Shown here: positions 1 through 6,233 of the stretch, one piece after another
Position numbering within the stretch: position 1 is the stretch's first letter
Layout: every line of letters starts with the position of its first letter
NCBI GenBank assembly: GCA_947463285.1
Contig: CANHTV010000209.1
Coordinates: forward strand, 1 to 6,680
Direction: 5' to 3'
Length of the DNA stretch: 6,680 nt
DNA from: Verrucomicrobiaceae bacterium
Lineage (GTDB): Bacteria > Verrucomicrobiota > Verrucomicrobiia > Verrucomicrobiales > Verrucomicrobiaceae
Notes under the pieces: model-generated
Told to the model about the DNA's origin: nothing
The model's database searches: none
Seen by the model: the letters and a program-made list of their open reading frames with translations, nothing else
Position numbers and translations under genes: made by a program

Positions 1-134
1 AGCTGCTGACTATCCTCCGTGTGGATCTGGAGCGTTGGTCCTTCTGGACCTTCGACCTGGTCGATCTTCACCGTAAAACCAAGGTAGCCAAGCATGGTAT
101 CGAGGATCTGGCTGGCGTGGGCGAGAGGAGTCAT
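1..134 (-). CDS. Jag/KhpB-like KH-R3H RNA-binding protein, N-terminal fragment
   Basis: The gene runs off the left edge, so only the first 44 residues are visible. They begin MTPLAHASQILDTMLGYLGF and continue with a beta-rich stretch (TVKIDQVEGPEG, then TLQIHTED). This resembles the start of the KH domain of Jag/KhpB proteins, where a helix of the type 'A..iLd.ml..lGf' precedes two strands and then the LIGRRG-type RNA-binding loop. That loop would lie just past the edge. Members bind RNA in the cytoplasm and in Gram-positives influence cell-wall elongation. The ATG at 134 is the first ATG after an in-frame TAA near position 200. No Shine-Dalgarno is visible before it. A terminator for the upstream gene ends 14 bp before this ATG. 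In many bacteria this gene follows yidC, and here it does not. The family call rests on few residues and is moderate. Confidence 0.6.
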   Translation of the reverse strand, partial: MTPLAHASQILDTMLGYLGFTVKIDQVEGPEGPTLQIHTEDSQQ

Positions 135-147
135 GGCAATCAATAAC

Positions 148-184
148 AAAAAAGGTTCAGCCGCCTGCTTCAGAGGCAGGCGGC
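148..184 (-). terminator. Rho-independent terminator of the FAD oxidoreductase gene
   Basis: On the minus strand a perfect 9-bp stem (GCCGCCTGC / GCAGGCGGC, arms 176-184 and 160-168) with a 7-nt loop is followed, after six bases, by a run of six T (plus-strand A at 148-153). It lies 35 bp after the TGA of the oxidoreductase gene. The plus strand has no T run after the hairpin, so the signal works in the minus direction. The U-tract begins farther from the stem than usual, which may weaken it. Confidence 0.75.
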
Positions 185-218
185 ATGATTAGTACACCAG
201 ACGCAGTGCATTTCCATC

Positions 219-1427
219 TCAAGCTATTTTTGCTGCTAAAGCCAGCAGGGCGGCGGCCTGTCCGGTGGCCATGCAGGTGCCCATGACGCGCAAGGAGGCC
301 AGCGCCTCGTGATCTGCCGAAAGACAGCGACCCGCGAAATAAAGCCCCGGCAGCCGCTGGTTCATCAAGCAGCCGGGTGGAATGCCAGCAGGCTCGGGGC
401 GATCAAAAAAGCGGAACTTTGGCCCCTTCGCCGTCTCGCGCTTTTCCATCGGCCAGCCAGCGAGAGCGACCTCGTTTTCAAAACGCTGGCAGGAGGCGAG
501 TTCATCACTCGTCAGGATGTGATCGCCGATGTAGCAAGCCGTCTCGCGGATGCCCGCCTGGGCAGGCCAGGACGGTGGCGGGCAGTGTTTAAAATCCTCA
601 TGCTGCACCCGCAGGTAGGTCCATAAACTGAGCGCAGTGTGACGTCCAGCTGACTCCATCTCGGCGCGTTTATGTGCATCAAAGGGGTCCCACAGGGCCT
701 GACCTGCTTCGAGATCAATCGTCATGAACATTTCCCCCGAAAAGGGCGAATCCCGAAAAGCCGCACCGATGGCGGTTTCAGGCAAAGCTCCCGAACGAAT
801 ACCACATACGATCATGGCCCCGAGAGACAAACGCCAGCCCTCATCATGTGTGCCAGCCACCTGCGGCAGTCCGCAAACATAAGCTGGGCGATACAAGCGC
901 TCAGCGGGTGCCTGTTGCCAGTATTCAGTGCCCAAAAATCGCGCTCCGGTGGCATCTCCGGTGGTGTCGATCACCGCACGCGCCTGATGTTGCTCACTGT
1001 TGCCGCGCGAGCATACCGTCGCCACCCAGCCGGAGTTTTCAGCCTGCAAATGCGTCCACTCTGCGCCACTCAGACGCGTCAGCAGAGGTTGCGCTGCGCA
1101 CAGTTCATCCGCGATGCTGGCGAAGAGGCTCGGGTGCTGACGCAGGACATAAACCCGGCCCATCAGATCAGGGGAGGACTGGCCGGTGCGCTCCATCATC
1201 AGCTCACCGACCTCCTGGGCCACCCCTGTATTCAGCCAGCGCCAGGGCTGCGAGGTATCAGGGTGAAACAGCCCGCAAAAAGTGTGCACCAGGGCATTCA
1301 CCCCCATGCCACCGAGTTTCGTCTGCCGCTCGATCAATAACGTGCGAGCTCCCGCACGGGCCGAGGTGAGAGCCGCGGCCAATCCCGCGCTGCCGCCTCC
1401 GGCGATGATGACGTCCCAGTGTTGCAT
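219..1427 (-). CDS. FAD-dependent oxidoreductase (FAD_oxidored family, PF12831 type)
   Basis: This 402-residue flavoprotein is probably cytoplasmic, as no signal peptide is visible. The N-terminus carries a dinucleotide-binding Rossmann motif, IIAGGGSAGLAAAL (GxGxxG at residues 10-15). An acidic residue, Glu33 in LLIERQ, sits where FAD ribose is normally bound. A second conserved FAD-contact segment, VIDTTGDA, lies at 152-159. The motif GIRETACYIGDHILT (292-306) and the C-terminal block from LYFAGRCLSADHE (about 362-374) to the ATGQAAA helix (387-393) are typical of the PF12831 group, common in Planctomycetes and Verrucomicrobia. The substrate is unknown, and the family includes dehydrogenases and hydratase-like enzymes. 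The start is the ATG at 1427 because the Rossmann strand begins at once. Upstream there is only a weak purine-rich site (AAGGCAGGG). The gene is divergent from the membrane-protein gene and has its own terminator, so it is probably monocistronic. Confidence 0.9.
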   Translation of the reverse strand: MQHWDVIIAGGGSAGLAAALTSARAGARTLLIERQTKLGGMGVNALVHTFCGLFHPDTSQPWRWLNTGVAQEVGELMMERTGQSSPDLMGRVYVLRQHPSLFASIADELCAAQPLLTRLSGAEWTHLQAENSGWVATVCSRGNSEQHQARAVIDTTGDATGARFLGTEYWQQAPAERLYRPAYVCGLPQVAGTHDEGWRLSLGAMIVCGIRSGALPETAIGAAFRDSPFSGEMFMTIDLEAGQALWDPFDAHKRAEMESAGRHTALSLWTYLRVQHEDFKHCPPPSWPAQAGIRETACYIGDHILTSDELASCQRFENEVALAGWPMEKRETAKGPKFRFFDRPEPAGIPPGCLMNQRLPGLYFAGRCLSADHEALASLRVMGTCMATGQAAALLALAAKIA

Positions 1428-1521
1428 ATGGCACCCTGCCTTATGCGGCGATGGCGGAACTGCAAGCTACATGATGTTTGTGCTTTTATCCAAGCTCAGG
1501 CCCCGTCATGATCTCGCCCCC
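1428..1521. promoter_or_regulatory. Divergent intergenic spacer
   Basis: This 94-bp gap separates the start codons of the oxidoreductase (minus) and the membrane protein (plus), and must hold or overlap the promoters of both. I could not identify a good -35/-10 pair on either strand. A T-rich stretch (TTTGTGCTTTTATCC, about 1477-1491) is the best candidate for plus-strand promoter elements. An in-frame ATG pair at 1471/1474 could extend the membrane protein by 17 residues and would shrink the gap to 43 bp. Confidence 0.4.
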
Positions 1522-2214
1522 ATGCCTGCGTCGTTTCACGCCTTTAGCACCAGTCACCAGATCGTCCTCATGCTCACTGTGTTGGCGATCATTGGACTGG
1601 CCATCAGCCGTTGGAAAAATCTGCCCATCGCCCCTGTGCTGGAGCGCCTGCTGGGCACGACCCTGCTTTTGACCTGGCCTCTGGCCGTATGGGTTTACTG
1701 GAGCCACGGCACGCTGGAGGCCAATAACGCCCTGCCCTGCCACTTCTGTGATATCGCGGCCATCTCTGGCGGCATCGCCCTGTGGACACGGAATCGTCTG
1801 GCCTGTGAGATCGTGTATTTTTTCGGCCTCGCCGGCACCTTGCAGGGACTGCTGACACCGAACCTTGAGGTGGACTTCCCTCACCCGCGTTTCCTTGTTT
1901 TCTTTCTGCTCCATGCCGGAGTCGTCGTCACCGCCCTGCATGTGATGATGGCGCTCAAATGCCCGCCTCGTCCTGGAGCGCTGAGGCGGATGTTTGGCGT
2001 CACGATGCTCTACACCGTAACCATCGCAGCCATCAATGCCGCGCTTGGCACAAATTACGGCTTCCTTTGTCATAAACCAGCCCAAGCCAGTCTCATGGAC
2101 CAGCTCGGCCCCTGGCCCTGGTATGTCGGCAGCCTGATCCTTCTTTGCGTGCTGTTTTACAGCCTGCTGTATCTGCCGTTTTTCATCGCCCACCGGCGAC
2201 AAACCAAAAGGTAA
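1522..2214 (+). CDS. TIGR02206 (YwaF / TP0381) family integral membrane protein
   Basis: This is a 230-residue polytopic membrane protein with about seven hydrophobic segments (roughly residues 12-28, 43-60, 71-88, 95-112, 121-145, 158-176 and 198-222) and a basic C-terminal tail (RRQTKR). Family hallmarks are LPCHFCD (71-77), GLAGTLQGLLTPNLE (102-116), FPHPRFLVFFLLH (119-131), GTNYGFLCHKP (176-186) and LGPWPWY (195-201). The bacterial family has no settled function. It is related to eukaryotic TMEM164, reported to be a cysteine-dependent phospholipid acyltransferase. Cys73 and His131 are candidate equivalents of its catalytic pair (inference). The reading frame is open back to 1282, but that extension overlaps the divergent gene antisense. 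The ATG at 1522 gives MPASFHAFSTSHQ, matching the usual family N-terminus just before the first helix. The ATG at 1471 is the alternative. There is no Shine-Dalgarno. It is probably cotranscribed with the small gene 20 bp downstream. Confidence 0.88.
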   Translation: MPASFHAFSTSHQIVLMLTVLAIIGLAISRWKNLPIAPVLERLLGTTLLLTWPLAVWVYWSHGTLEANNALPCHFCDIAAISGGIALWTRNRLACEIVYFFGLAGTLQGLLTPNLEVDFPHPRFLVFFLLHAGVVVTALHVMMALKCPPRPGALRRMFGVTMLYTVTIAAINAALGTNYGFLCHKPAQASLMDQLGPWPWYVGSLILLCVLFYSLLYLPFFIAHRRQTKR

Positions 2215-2221
2215 GAATAAA

Positions 2222-2227
2222 AAAGGG
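2222..2227 (+). promoter_or_regulatory. Shine-Dalgarno site of the 62-aa gene
   Basis: AAAGGG lies 7 nt upstream of the ATG at 2235, preceded by an A-rich tract. It is the clearest ribosome binding site in the window and fixes the start of the small gene. Confidence 0.7.
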
Positions 2228-2234
2228 CACACAG

Positions 2235-2423
2235 ATGCATATGTATGACTGCAAACTGCACCACGAGGCGAACCAGCCCTGGCTACAGAAGAAGCTGCGC
2301 ACGAAGAGCCGCGAGGAGCTCTCCGGACTCATCAGCGGCAAAAACGACGCCTTCCGCATGGCCGCCATCGGAGCCGCCGGCCAGAGCCCCTGGAGCGATG
2401 AAACCGTGTGCATGGCACCGTAG
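2235..2423 (+). CDS. Unrecognised small protein (62 aa)
   Basis: I do not recognise this protein. It starts MHMYDCKLHHEANQPWLQKK, has a basic then acidic helical stretch (LRTKSREELSGLIS, about 21-34) and ends with SPWSDETVCMAP. It has two cysteines (6 and 59), two adjacent histidines (9-10) and two tryptophans. No signal peptide or membrane segment is visible, so it is probably cytoplasmic. Support for a real gene is the strong ribosome binding site (AAAGGG, 2222-2227, 7 nt before the ATG), rare in this window, and the short 20-bp gap after the membrane-protein stop, which suggests one transcript. The reading frame is open further upstream inside the membrane gene, but the ribosome site decides the start at 2235. 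A frame-shifted ORF covers part of the same region without a ribosome site. Homology is untested. Confidence 0.65.
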   Translation: MHMYDCKLHHEANQPWLQKKLRTKSREELSGLISGKNDAFRMAAIGAAGQSPWSDETVCMAP

Positions 2424-2430
2424 GGAGGAG

Positions 2431-2509
2431 CCGTTGACGGTGGTTTTGGGGAAACAACAGTAAACCATTGTCAACGTCCCGCGAAGCGGGCCTCAACAAC
2501 TGTCAACGG
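2431..2509. repeat. Nested GTTGAC/GTCAAC inverted repeats with alternative pairings
   Basis: The gap between the small gene and the hydrolase is dominated by palindromes. Arm 2433-2446 (GTTGACGGTGGTTT) pairs over 14 bp, with two G-U wobbles, with 2462-2475 (AAACCATTGTCAAC) across a 15-nt loop. The same left arm, as 2431-2441 (CCGTTGACGGT), can instead pair with 2499-2509 (ACTGTCAACGG) over 11 bp with one wobble. Between the two right arms is a small GC hairpin, CCCGC-GAA-GCGGG (2478-2490). No T run follows any of them, so they are not standard intrinsic terminators. They may be a REP-like dispersed palindrome, an RNA 3' end or a leader structure. I cannot tell which. Confidence 0.6.
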
Positions 2510-2575
2510 CTTGGTCGATGATCTGAGCGTAGGATTGGCAAATCGCGGACGTTTGTTTGAGCCACTTTGCTTCTC

Positions 2576-4630
2576 ATGCGCCCCATCTTTTCCGCCCTAT
2601 TTCTGCTTTCTCTCCTGCCTGCTCAGGCTCAGCTCAGTCCCAATGGAGCGACGGCTTCGTTTAAAGGTAGTCTGCCGCCAAAGCCAGTCGCGCCGCTGAC
2701 GGCGGAGCAGGAGGCAGCGACGGAGAAGACGCTGGCAGAGGTAGAGGCGGCTTTTGAGGCGGTGAAGAAGCATCCGCGCTCAGCGGACGCGGCGATCTTT
2801 CTGAAGGCGGTGCGGTATGCGCTCGATTTCGATGAGTGGTATGACAAGAAACCCGAGGACAATCTGAAGAAGGTGAATGCGCTGCTCGATGAAGCGAAGA
2901 AGCGCATCGCCTCCCTCAAAGATGGCAAAACACCATGGATGGATGGCGCGGGGCAGAAGGTGATCGGTTTTTATTCGAAGCTGGATGGCTCGGCGCAGCC
3001 TTATGGGGTGGAGATCCCGGAAGGTCTGGAGATCGGCAAGCAGGCGGTGCCGATGTGGATCTGGCTGCATGGTCGTGGCGATACCGCGACCGATCTGCAC
3101 TTTGTCTATAGCCGCATCATGGCGAAGAAGCCGGGGCAGTTTCAGCCAGCGGGCAGCATCGTGATCCATCCCTTTGGCCGCTACTGCAATGGCTGGAAGT
3201 CGGCGGGTGAGGTGGATGTTTTTGAGTCGCGCGATGACGCCATCTCCCGCTTCAAAGTGGATACGAATCGCGTGGTGATCGCCGGTTTCAGCATGGGTGG
3301 CGCAGGAGCTTGGCATCTCGGCGCGCATTATCCTGACCAGTGGGCCTGCGTGCATACCGGAGCCGGTTTTGCCGATGTTAAGCGTTACCAAAAGCTGACG
3401 CCGGACCAATATCCCGTGGCTTATGAGCAGAAGATGTGGGGCTTTTACGATGTGCCGGACTATGCGCGGAACTTTCTGAACGTGCCGCTCATCAGCTACA
3501 GCGGCGAGCTGGATGCGCAGCGCGACAGCGCCGAATACATGATGGAAGTGCTGGGCAAGGAAGGCCTGAAGGTGCCGCATCTCATCGGCCCTGGCATGGG
3601 GCATAAGTATCATCCCGAGACGATCAAAGAGGTGCAGGCTCTGATCGAGAAGGAGGTGGCCAAAGGCCGGAACAACTTCCCGGATGAAGTCCACATTCAG
3701 ACGAAGACCGCACTGTATGGTCGCGTGAAATGGATGAACCTCCATGGCCTGGAGCAGAGCTGGAAGGATGCCCGCCTCGACGCCAAAGTGGCCGATGCCA
3801 AGACGCTGGAGATCAAGACCAGCAACGTCTCCCGCATTGTCCTTTACCCGCCGCCGCAGGTGCGCAAAGGCAGCGATAAACTGACGCTGAAGATCGACGG
3901 GCAGACACTGACGATGCAGATCGGCCCCGAGCTGCCGAAGTTCGAGAACTTTCTCAGCCCCGGCCCGCGCGTGCCGAATTCCCTATGCCGTCTGGTTAAA
4001 GAAAACGGTCAGTGGCGCGACTTTGGCAATGCCACGCCCTTCCAACATGAAGGTCCCGAAGGTGGCAAAGGCGGCGCGCATCCCGGTCCGATGGACACGA
4101 GCTTCATGAAGCCCTTCCTCGTCGTGCTTCCCGATGGCAAATCATCTTCTGCCGCCGTCGATGCCTGGGTGCATGCGGAGTCGGCTCACTTCATCACTCG
4201 CTGGCGTGGTTTGATGCGAGGTGATGCCCGTGTCGCCAAAGCTTCCGAGATCAAGGATGTCTATGAAGCTGGCAAAACGCAAAGTCTCATCCTCTGGGGC
4301 ACACCGGAGTCAAACTCCTGCATCAAAACTCTTCTCAGCAGCCTGCCTGTGAAGTGGGATGCTGAGAAGGTCGGCATCGGAGGCAAAGCAGGATTTGATG
4401 CAGCTACCCATGTTCCCGCATTGACCTATCCCGCTCTCAAATCCGCCGGTTTCGAAGTCGTGATCAATTCCGGCCTGACCTTCCGCGAGTCACATGACAA
4501 GACGAACTCCCTGCAAAACCCAAAGCTGCCGGATTGGGCCATCCTCGACATCACCCAACCACCGAGCGCCGAGAGCGCTGGCAAGGTCGTGGCAGCAGAC
4601 TTCTTCGATGATCGCTGGCAGGTGAAGTAG
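2576..4630 (+). CDS. Secreted alpha/beta hydrolase (prolyl-oligopeptidase/esterase-like) with extra C-terminal domain
   Basis: This 684-residue protein has a Sec signal peptide, MRPIFSALFLLSLLPAQA, with an AQA cleavage site before Gln19. Residues 40-115 are an Ala/Glu/Lys-rich helical region. A catalytic alpha/beta-hydrolase domain spans about 125-360: oxyanion region WLHGRGD (163-169), nucleophile elbow GFSMGG (Ser239), probable acid Asp313 in SGELDAQRDS, and probable base His343 in GMGHKYH (His346 is the alternative). Ser esterases and peptidases of this fold cleave esters or peptides, but the substrate here is unknown. Residues about 370-684 form a further domain, seen in related Planctomycetes/Verrucomicrobia proteins, which I cannot name. 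It ends with a conserved-looking block, INSGLTFRE (630-638) to LPDWAILDI (651-659). The ATG at 2576 is preferred over an in-frame TTG at 2567 because it gives a standard signal peptide. No Shine-Dalgarno is visible. The protein is probably periplasmic or extracellular. Confidence 0.88.
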   Translation: MRPIFSALFLLSLLPAQAQLSPNGATASFKGSLPPKPVAPLTAEQEAATEKTLAEVEAAFEAVKKHPRSADAAIFLKAVRYALDFDEWYDKKPEDNLKKVNALLDEAKKRIASLKDGKTPWMDGAGQKVIGFYSKLDGSAQPYGVEIPEGLEIGKQAVPMWIWLHGRGDTATDLHFVYSRIMAKKPGQFQPAGSIVIHPFGRYCNGWKSAGEVDVFESRDDAISRFKVDTNRVVIAGFSMGGAGAWHLGAHYPDQWACVHTGAGFADVKRYQKLTPDQYPVAYEQKMWGFYDVPDYARNFLNVPLISYSGELDAQRDSAEYMMEVLGKEGLKVPHLIGPGMGHKYHPETIKEVQALIEKEVAKGRNNFPDEVHIQTKTALYGRVKWMNLHGLEQSWKDARLDAKVADAKTLEIKTSNVSRIVLYPPPQVRKGSDKLTLKIDGQTLTMQIGPELPKFENFLSPGPRVPNSLCRLVKENGQWRDFGNATPFQHEGPEGGKGGAHPGPMDTSFMKPFLVVLPDGKSSSAAVDAWVHAESAHFITRWRGLMRGDARVAKASEIKDVYEAGKTQSLILWGTPESNSCIKTLLSSLPVKWDAEKVGIGGKAGFDAATHVPALTYPALKSAGFEVVINSGLTFRESHDKTNSLQNPKLPDWAILDITQPPSAESAGKVVAADFFDDRWQVK

Positions 4631-4649
4631 AGCTTCCTCAGCAAGCCTT

Positions 4650-4679
4650 TTGCGGCTGCTCAAGAAAGCCTGTTATAAG
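4650..4679 (+). promoter_or_regulatory. Candidate sigma70-type promoter for the DUF1501 gene
   Basis: TTGCGG (4650-4655) and TATAAG (4674-4679) are separated by 18 bp. Transcription would start near 4686, leaving a leader of about 25 nt before the ATG at 4711. It lies in the 80-bp gap after the hydrolase stop, in an AT-rich patch that stands out from the GC-rich surroundings. The assignment is by consensus only. Confidence 0.45.
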
Positions 4680-4710
4680 TAATACTTCTCCTGTCGTATT
4701 AAGTACTATC

Positions 4711-6126
4711 ATGTCCCTGCTCGATCCCACCGCACACGCTCTCAGCATCAATCGCCGCGCCTTTCTTTCTCAGTCGGCCTATGGACTGGGCGGCATGGCG
4801 ATGGCCTCCCTCATGCAGGAGGCTCAGGCTGGCGTCGCCGGGGCGATGCTGAAGCCACACACACCAATCAAAGCCAAGCGCGTCATCTTTCTCTGCATGG
4901 CGGGTGGTCCATCGCATCTGGAGATCTTCGATTGGAAGCCGAAGCTGAAAGAACTGGATGGCAAACCCTTCCCGGAATCCTTCACCAAAGGCCAGCAACT
5001 CGCTCAGCTACAAGGAGCGGAACTGAAAGCACGCGGTGCCTTTTGTGAGTTCAAGAAATGGGGCAAAAGCGGCCAGGAAATCTCCGAGCTCTTCCCACAT
5101 CTCGGCAGCGTGGCGGACGATCTGTGCATCATCCGCTCCATGAAGACGGAGCAGATCAATCATGACACGGCGCACGCCTTCATGAACACCGGCAGCATCA
5201 TCAAAGGCCGCCCGAGCATGGGCTCCTGGCTGCTTTATGGTCTCGGCTGCGAGACGAGCGACCTGCCGGGTTTCGTCGTGCTCACCTCTGCGGGTAAAAC
5301 CGGTCAGCAGCCGGTGTCTGCACGGCAGTGGTCGGCGGGCGTTCTGCCCAGCAAGTATCAGGGCATCCAGTTTCAGGCCAAGGGGCAGCCCGTGCACTAT
5401 CTCGGCAGTCCCGAGGGCGTCTGCCAGAGCATGCAGAGGCAGGTCGTCGATGAGGTGAAGCGTCTCAACGGTTTGTTGGCGGAAGAGAAGCTCGACCCCG
5501 AAATCCAGACGCGCATCGCTCAATACGAGATGGCTTTCAAGATGCAGTCCAGCGTGCCTGATCTCATCGACATGAAGAGCGAGCCGCAGCACATCCTCGA
5601 CATGTATGGGGTAAAGCAACCGGGCGATGGCAGCTTTGCCTCCAACTGTCTGCTGGCCCGTCGCATGGCTGAGCGTGGCACGCGCATGATCCAGCTTTAT
5701 CACCGCGCCTGGGATCACCACGGTGGCATTGTCGATGGCATGAAATCAGCCGCCGCCGATGTCGATCAGGCCACCGCTGCTCTCATTCGCGATCTCAAGC
5801 AGCGCGGTATGTTGGAGGACACGCTCATCCTCTGGGGCGGCGAATTTGGTCGCACGCCGATGGGTCAGGGCACCGGTCGCGATCATCACATCCTCGCCTT
5901 CAATGTCTTCATGGCTGGTGGTGGGGTAAAGCCCGGCATCACTTATGGCGCGACCGATGAGCTCGGTTATCGCTCGGAGGAAAATGTGGTCCACGTCCAC
6001 GATCTTCATGCCACCATGCTGCACCTCCTCGGCATCGACCACAAACGCCTCACGGTAAAGTTCCAGGGCCTCGATGTACGACTCACCGGCGTGGCTGGAA
6101 ATCTGGTGAAGAAGGTCTTGGCCTGA
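4711..6126 (+). CDS. DUF1501 family protein (alkaline-phosphatase-like fold), Tat-type export signal
   Basis: This 471-residue protein belongs to the DUF1501 family (PF07394), related to sulfatases and alkaline phosphatases. The N-terminus has a twin-arginine motif, INRRAFL (Arg15-Arg16), then a weakly hydrophobic Gly/Ala/Met-rich segment ending AQAG near residue 41, pointing to folded export through Tat. Family motifs are AGGPSHLEIFD (64-74), INHDTAHAF (149-157), WDHHGG (334-339), WGGEFGRTP (375-383), GRDHH (389-393) and HDLHATMLHLLGID (430-443). The conserved Asp, His and Glu residues suggest a metal-dependent active site, and Ser68 sits where the superfamily nucleophile might be (inference). 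No activity is established for the family. It is usually encoded beside a DUF1549/DUF1553 cytochrome protein. Here the upstream neighbour is instead the hydrolase, 80 bp away. There is no Shine-Dalgarno. The length is normal for the family and the gene is intact. Confidence 0.93.
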   Translation: MSLLDPTAHALSINRRAFLSQSAYGLGGMAMASLMQEAQAGVAGAMLKPHTPIKAKRVIFLCMAGGPSHLEIFDWKPKLKELDGKPFPESFTKGQQLAQLQGAELKARGAFCEFKKWGKSGQEISELFPHLGSVADDLCIIRSMKTEQINHDTAHAFMNTGSIIKGRPSMGSWLLYGLGCETSDLPGFVVLTSAGKTGQQPVSARQWSAGVLPSKYQGIQFQAKGQPVHYLGSPEGVCQSMQRQVVDEVKRLNGLLAEEKLDPEIQTRIAQYEMAFKMQSSVPDLIDMKSEPQHILDMYGVKQPGDGSFASNCLLARRMAERGTRMIQLYHRAWDHHGGIVDGMKSAAADVDQATAALIRDLKQRGMLEDTLILWGGEFGRTPMGQGTGRDHHILAFNVFMAGGGVKPGITYGATDELGYRSEENVVHVHDLHATMLHLLGIDHKRLTVKFQGLDVRLTGVAGNLVKKVLA

Positions 6127-6137
6127 GTCCTGGTAAC

Positions 6138-6165
6138 AGGGCCATTCCTGGCCCTTGTGGCTTTT
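6138..6165 (+). terminator. Probable terminator of the DUF1501 gene
   Basis: A 7-bp perfect stem, AGGGCCA-ttcc-TGGCCCT (6138-6155), lies 11 bp after the TGA and is followed by TGTGGCTTTT. The T tract is short (four) and interrupted from the stem, so it is a weak to moderate intrinsic terminator. Placement just after the stop supports the call. Confidence 0.55.
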
Positions 6166-6205
6166 GAAGCGGAGCGGAATGCGCCGGAATGGAGCCTGAA
6201 ATCAC

Positions 6206-6233
6206 AAAAAAGCCCGCCATTGCTGGCGGGCTT
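6206..6233 (-). terminator. Rho-independent terminator of the cytochrome c peroxidase gene
   Basis: Read on the minus strand, a 10-bp perfect stem (AAGCCCGCCA-gcaa-TGGCGGGCTT, arms 6224-6233 and 6210-6219) runs directly into a T tract (plus-strand A at 6206-6211). It begins 24 bp after the TAA of the peroxidase gene. This is the strongest terminator in the window. Confidence 0.9.

Noticed and set aside
672..1369. Long plus-strand ORFs opposite the oxidoreductase gene
   Set aside because: Their translations are Arg/Pro/His-rich with no recognisable motifs, as expected for antisense shadows of a GC-rich gene. The minus-strand frame has clear FAD motifs.
1282..1521. N-terminal extension of the membrane protein (open frame back to 1282)
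   Set aside because: It lies antisense to the 5' end of the oxidoreductase gene, has a Cys/Pro/Ala-rich composition unlike the family, and homologues begin right before the first helix, as the ATG at 1522 does.
2431..2509. Integron attC site
   Set aside because: The GTTGAC/GTCAAC repeats and a CTGTCAAC stretch recall attC arms, but the 7-base core GTTRRRY does not fit (GTTGACG), and there is no integrase or cassette array nearby.
2567..2575. TTG start three codons upstream for the hydrolase
   Set aside because: The ATG at 2576 gives a normal signal peptide beginning Met-Arg, and the TTG has no ribosome site to favour it.
2780..3745. 321-codon minus-strand ORF opposite the hydrolase
   Set aside because: It is His/Arg/Leu-rich with no domain signal, and lies entirely antisense to the catalytic domain, whose motifs are unambiguous.
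4640..4660. Hairpin after the hydrolase stop as a terminator
   Set aside because: The 7-bp stem has a bulge and no T run follows on either strand. It also overlaps the candidate -35 of the DUF1501 promoter.
5008..5721. 237-codon minus-strand ORF opposite DUF1501
   Set aside because: It is a compositionally biased shadow ORF. All family motifs are in the plus-strand frame.
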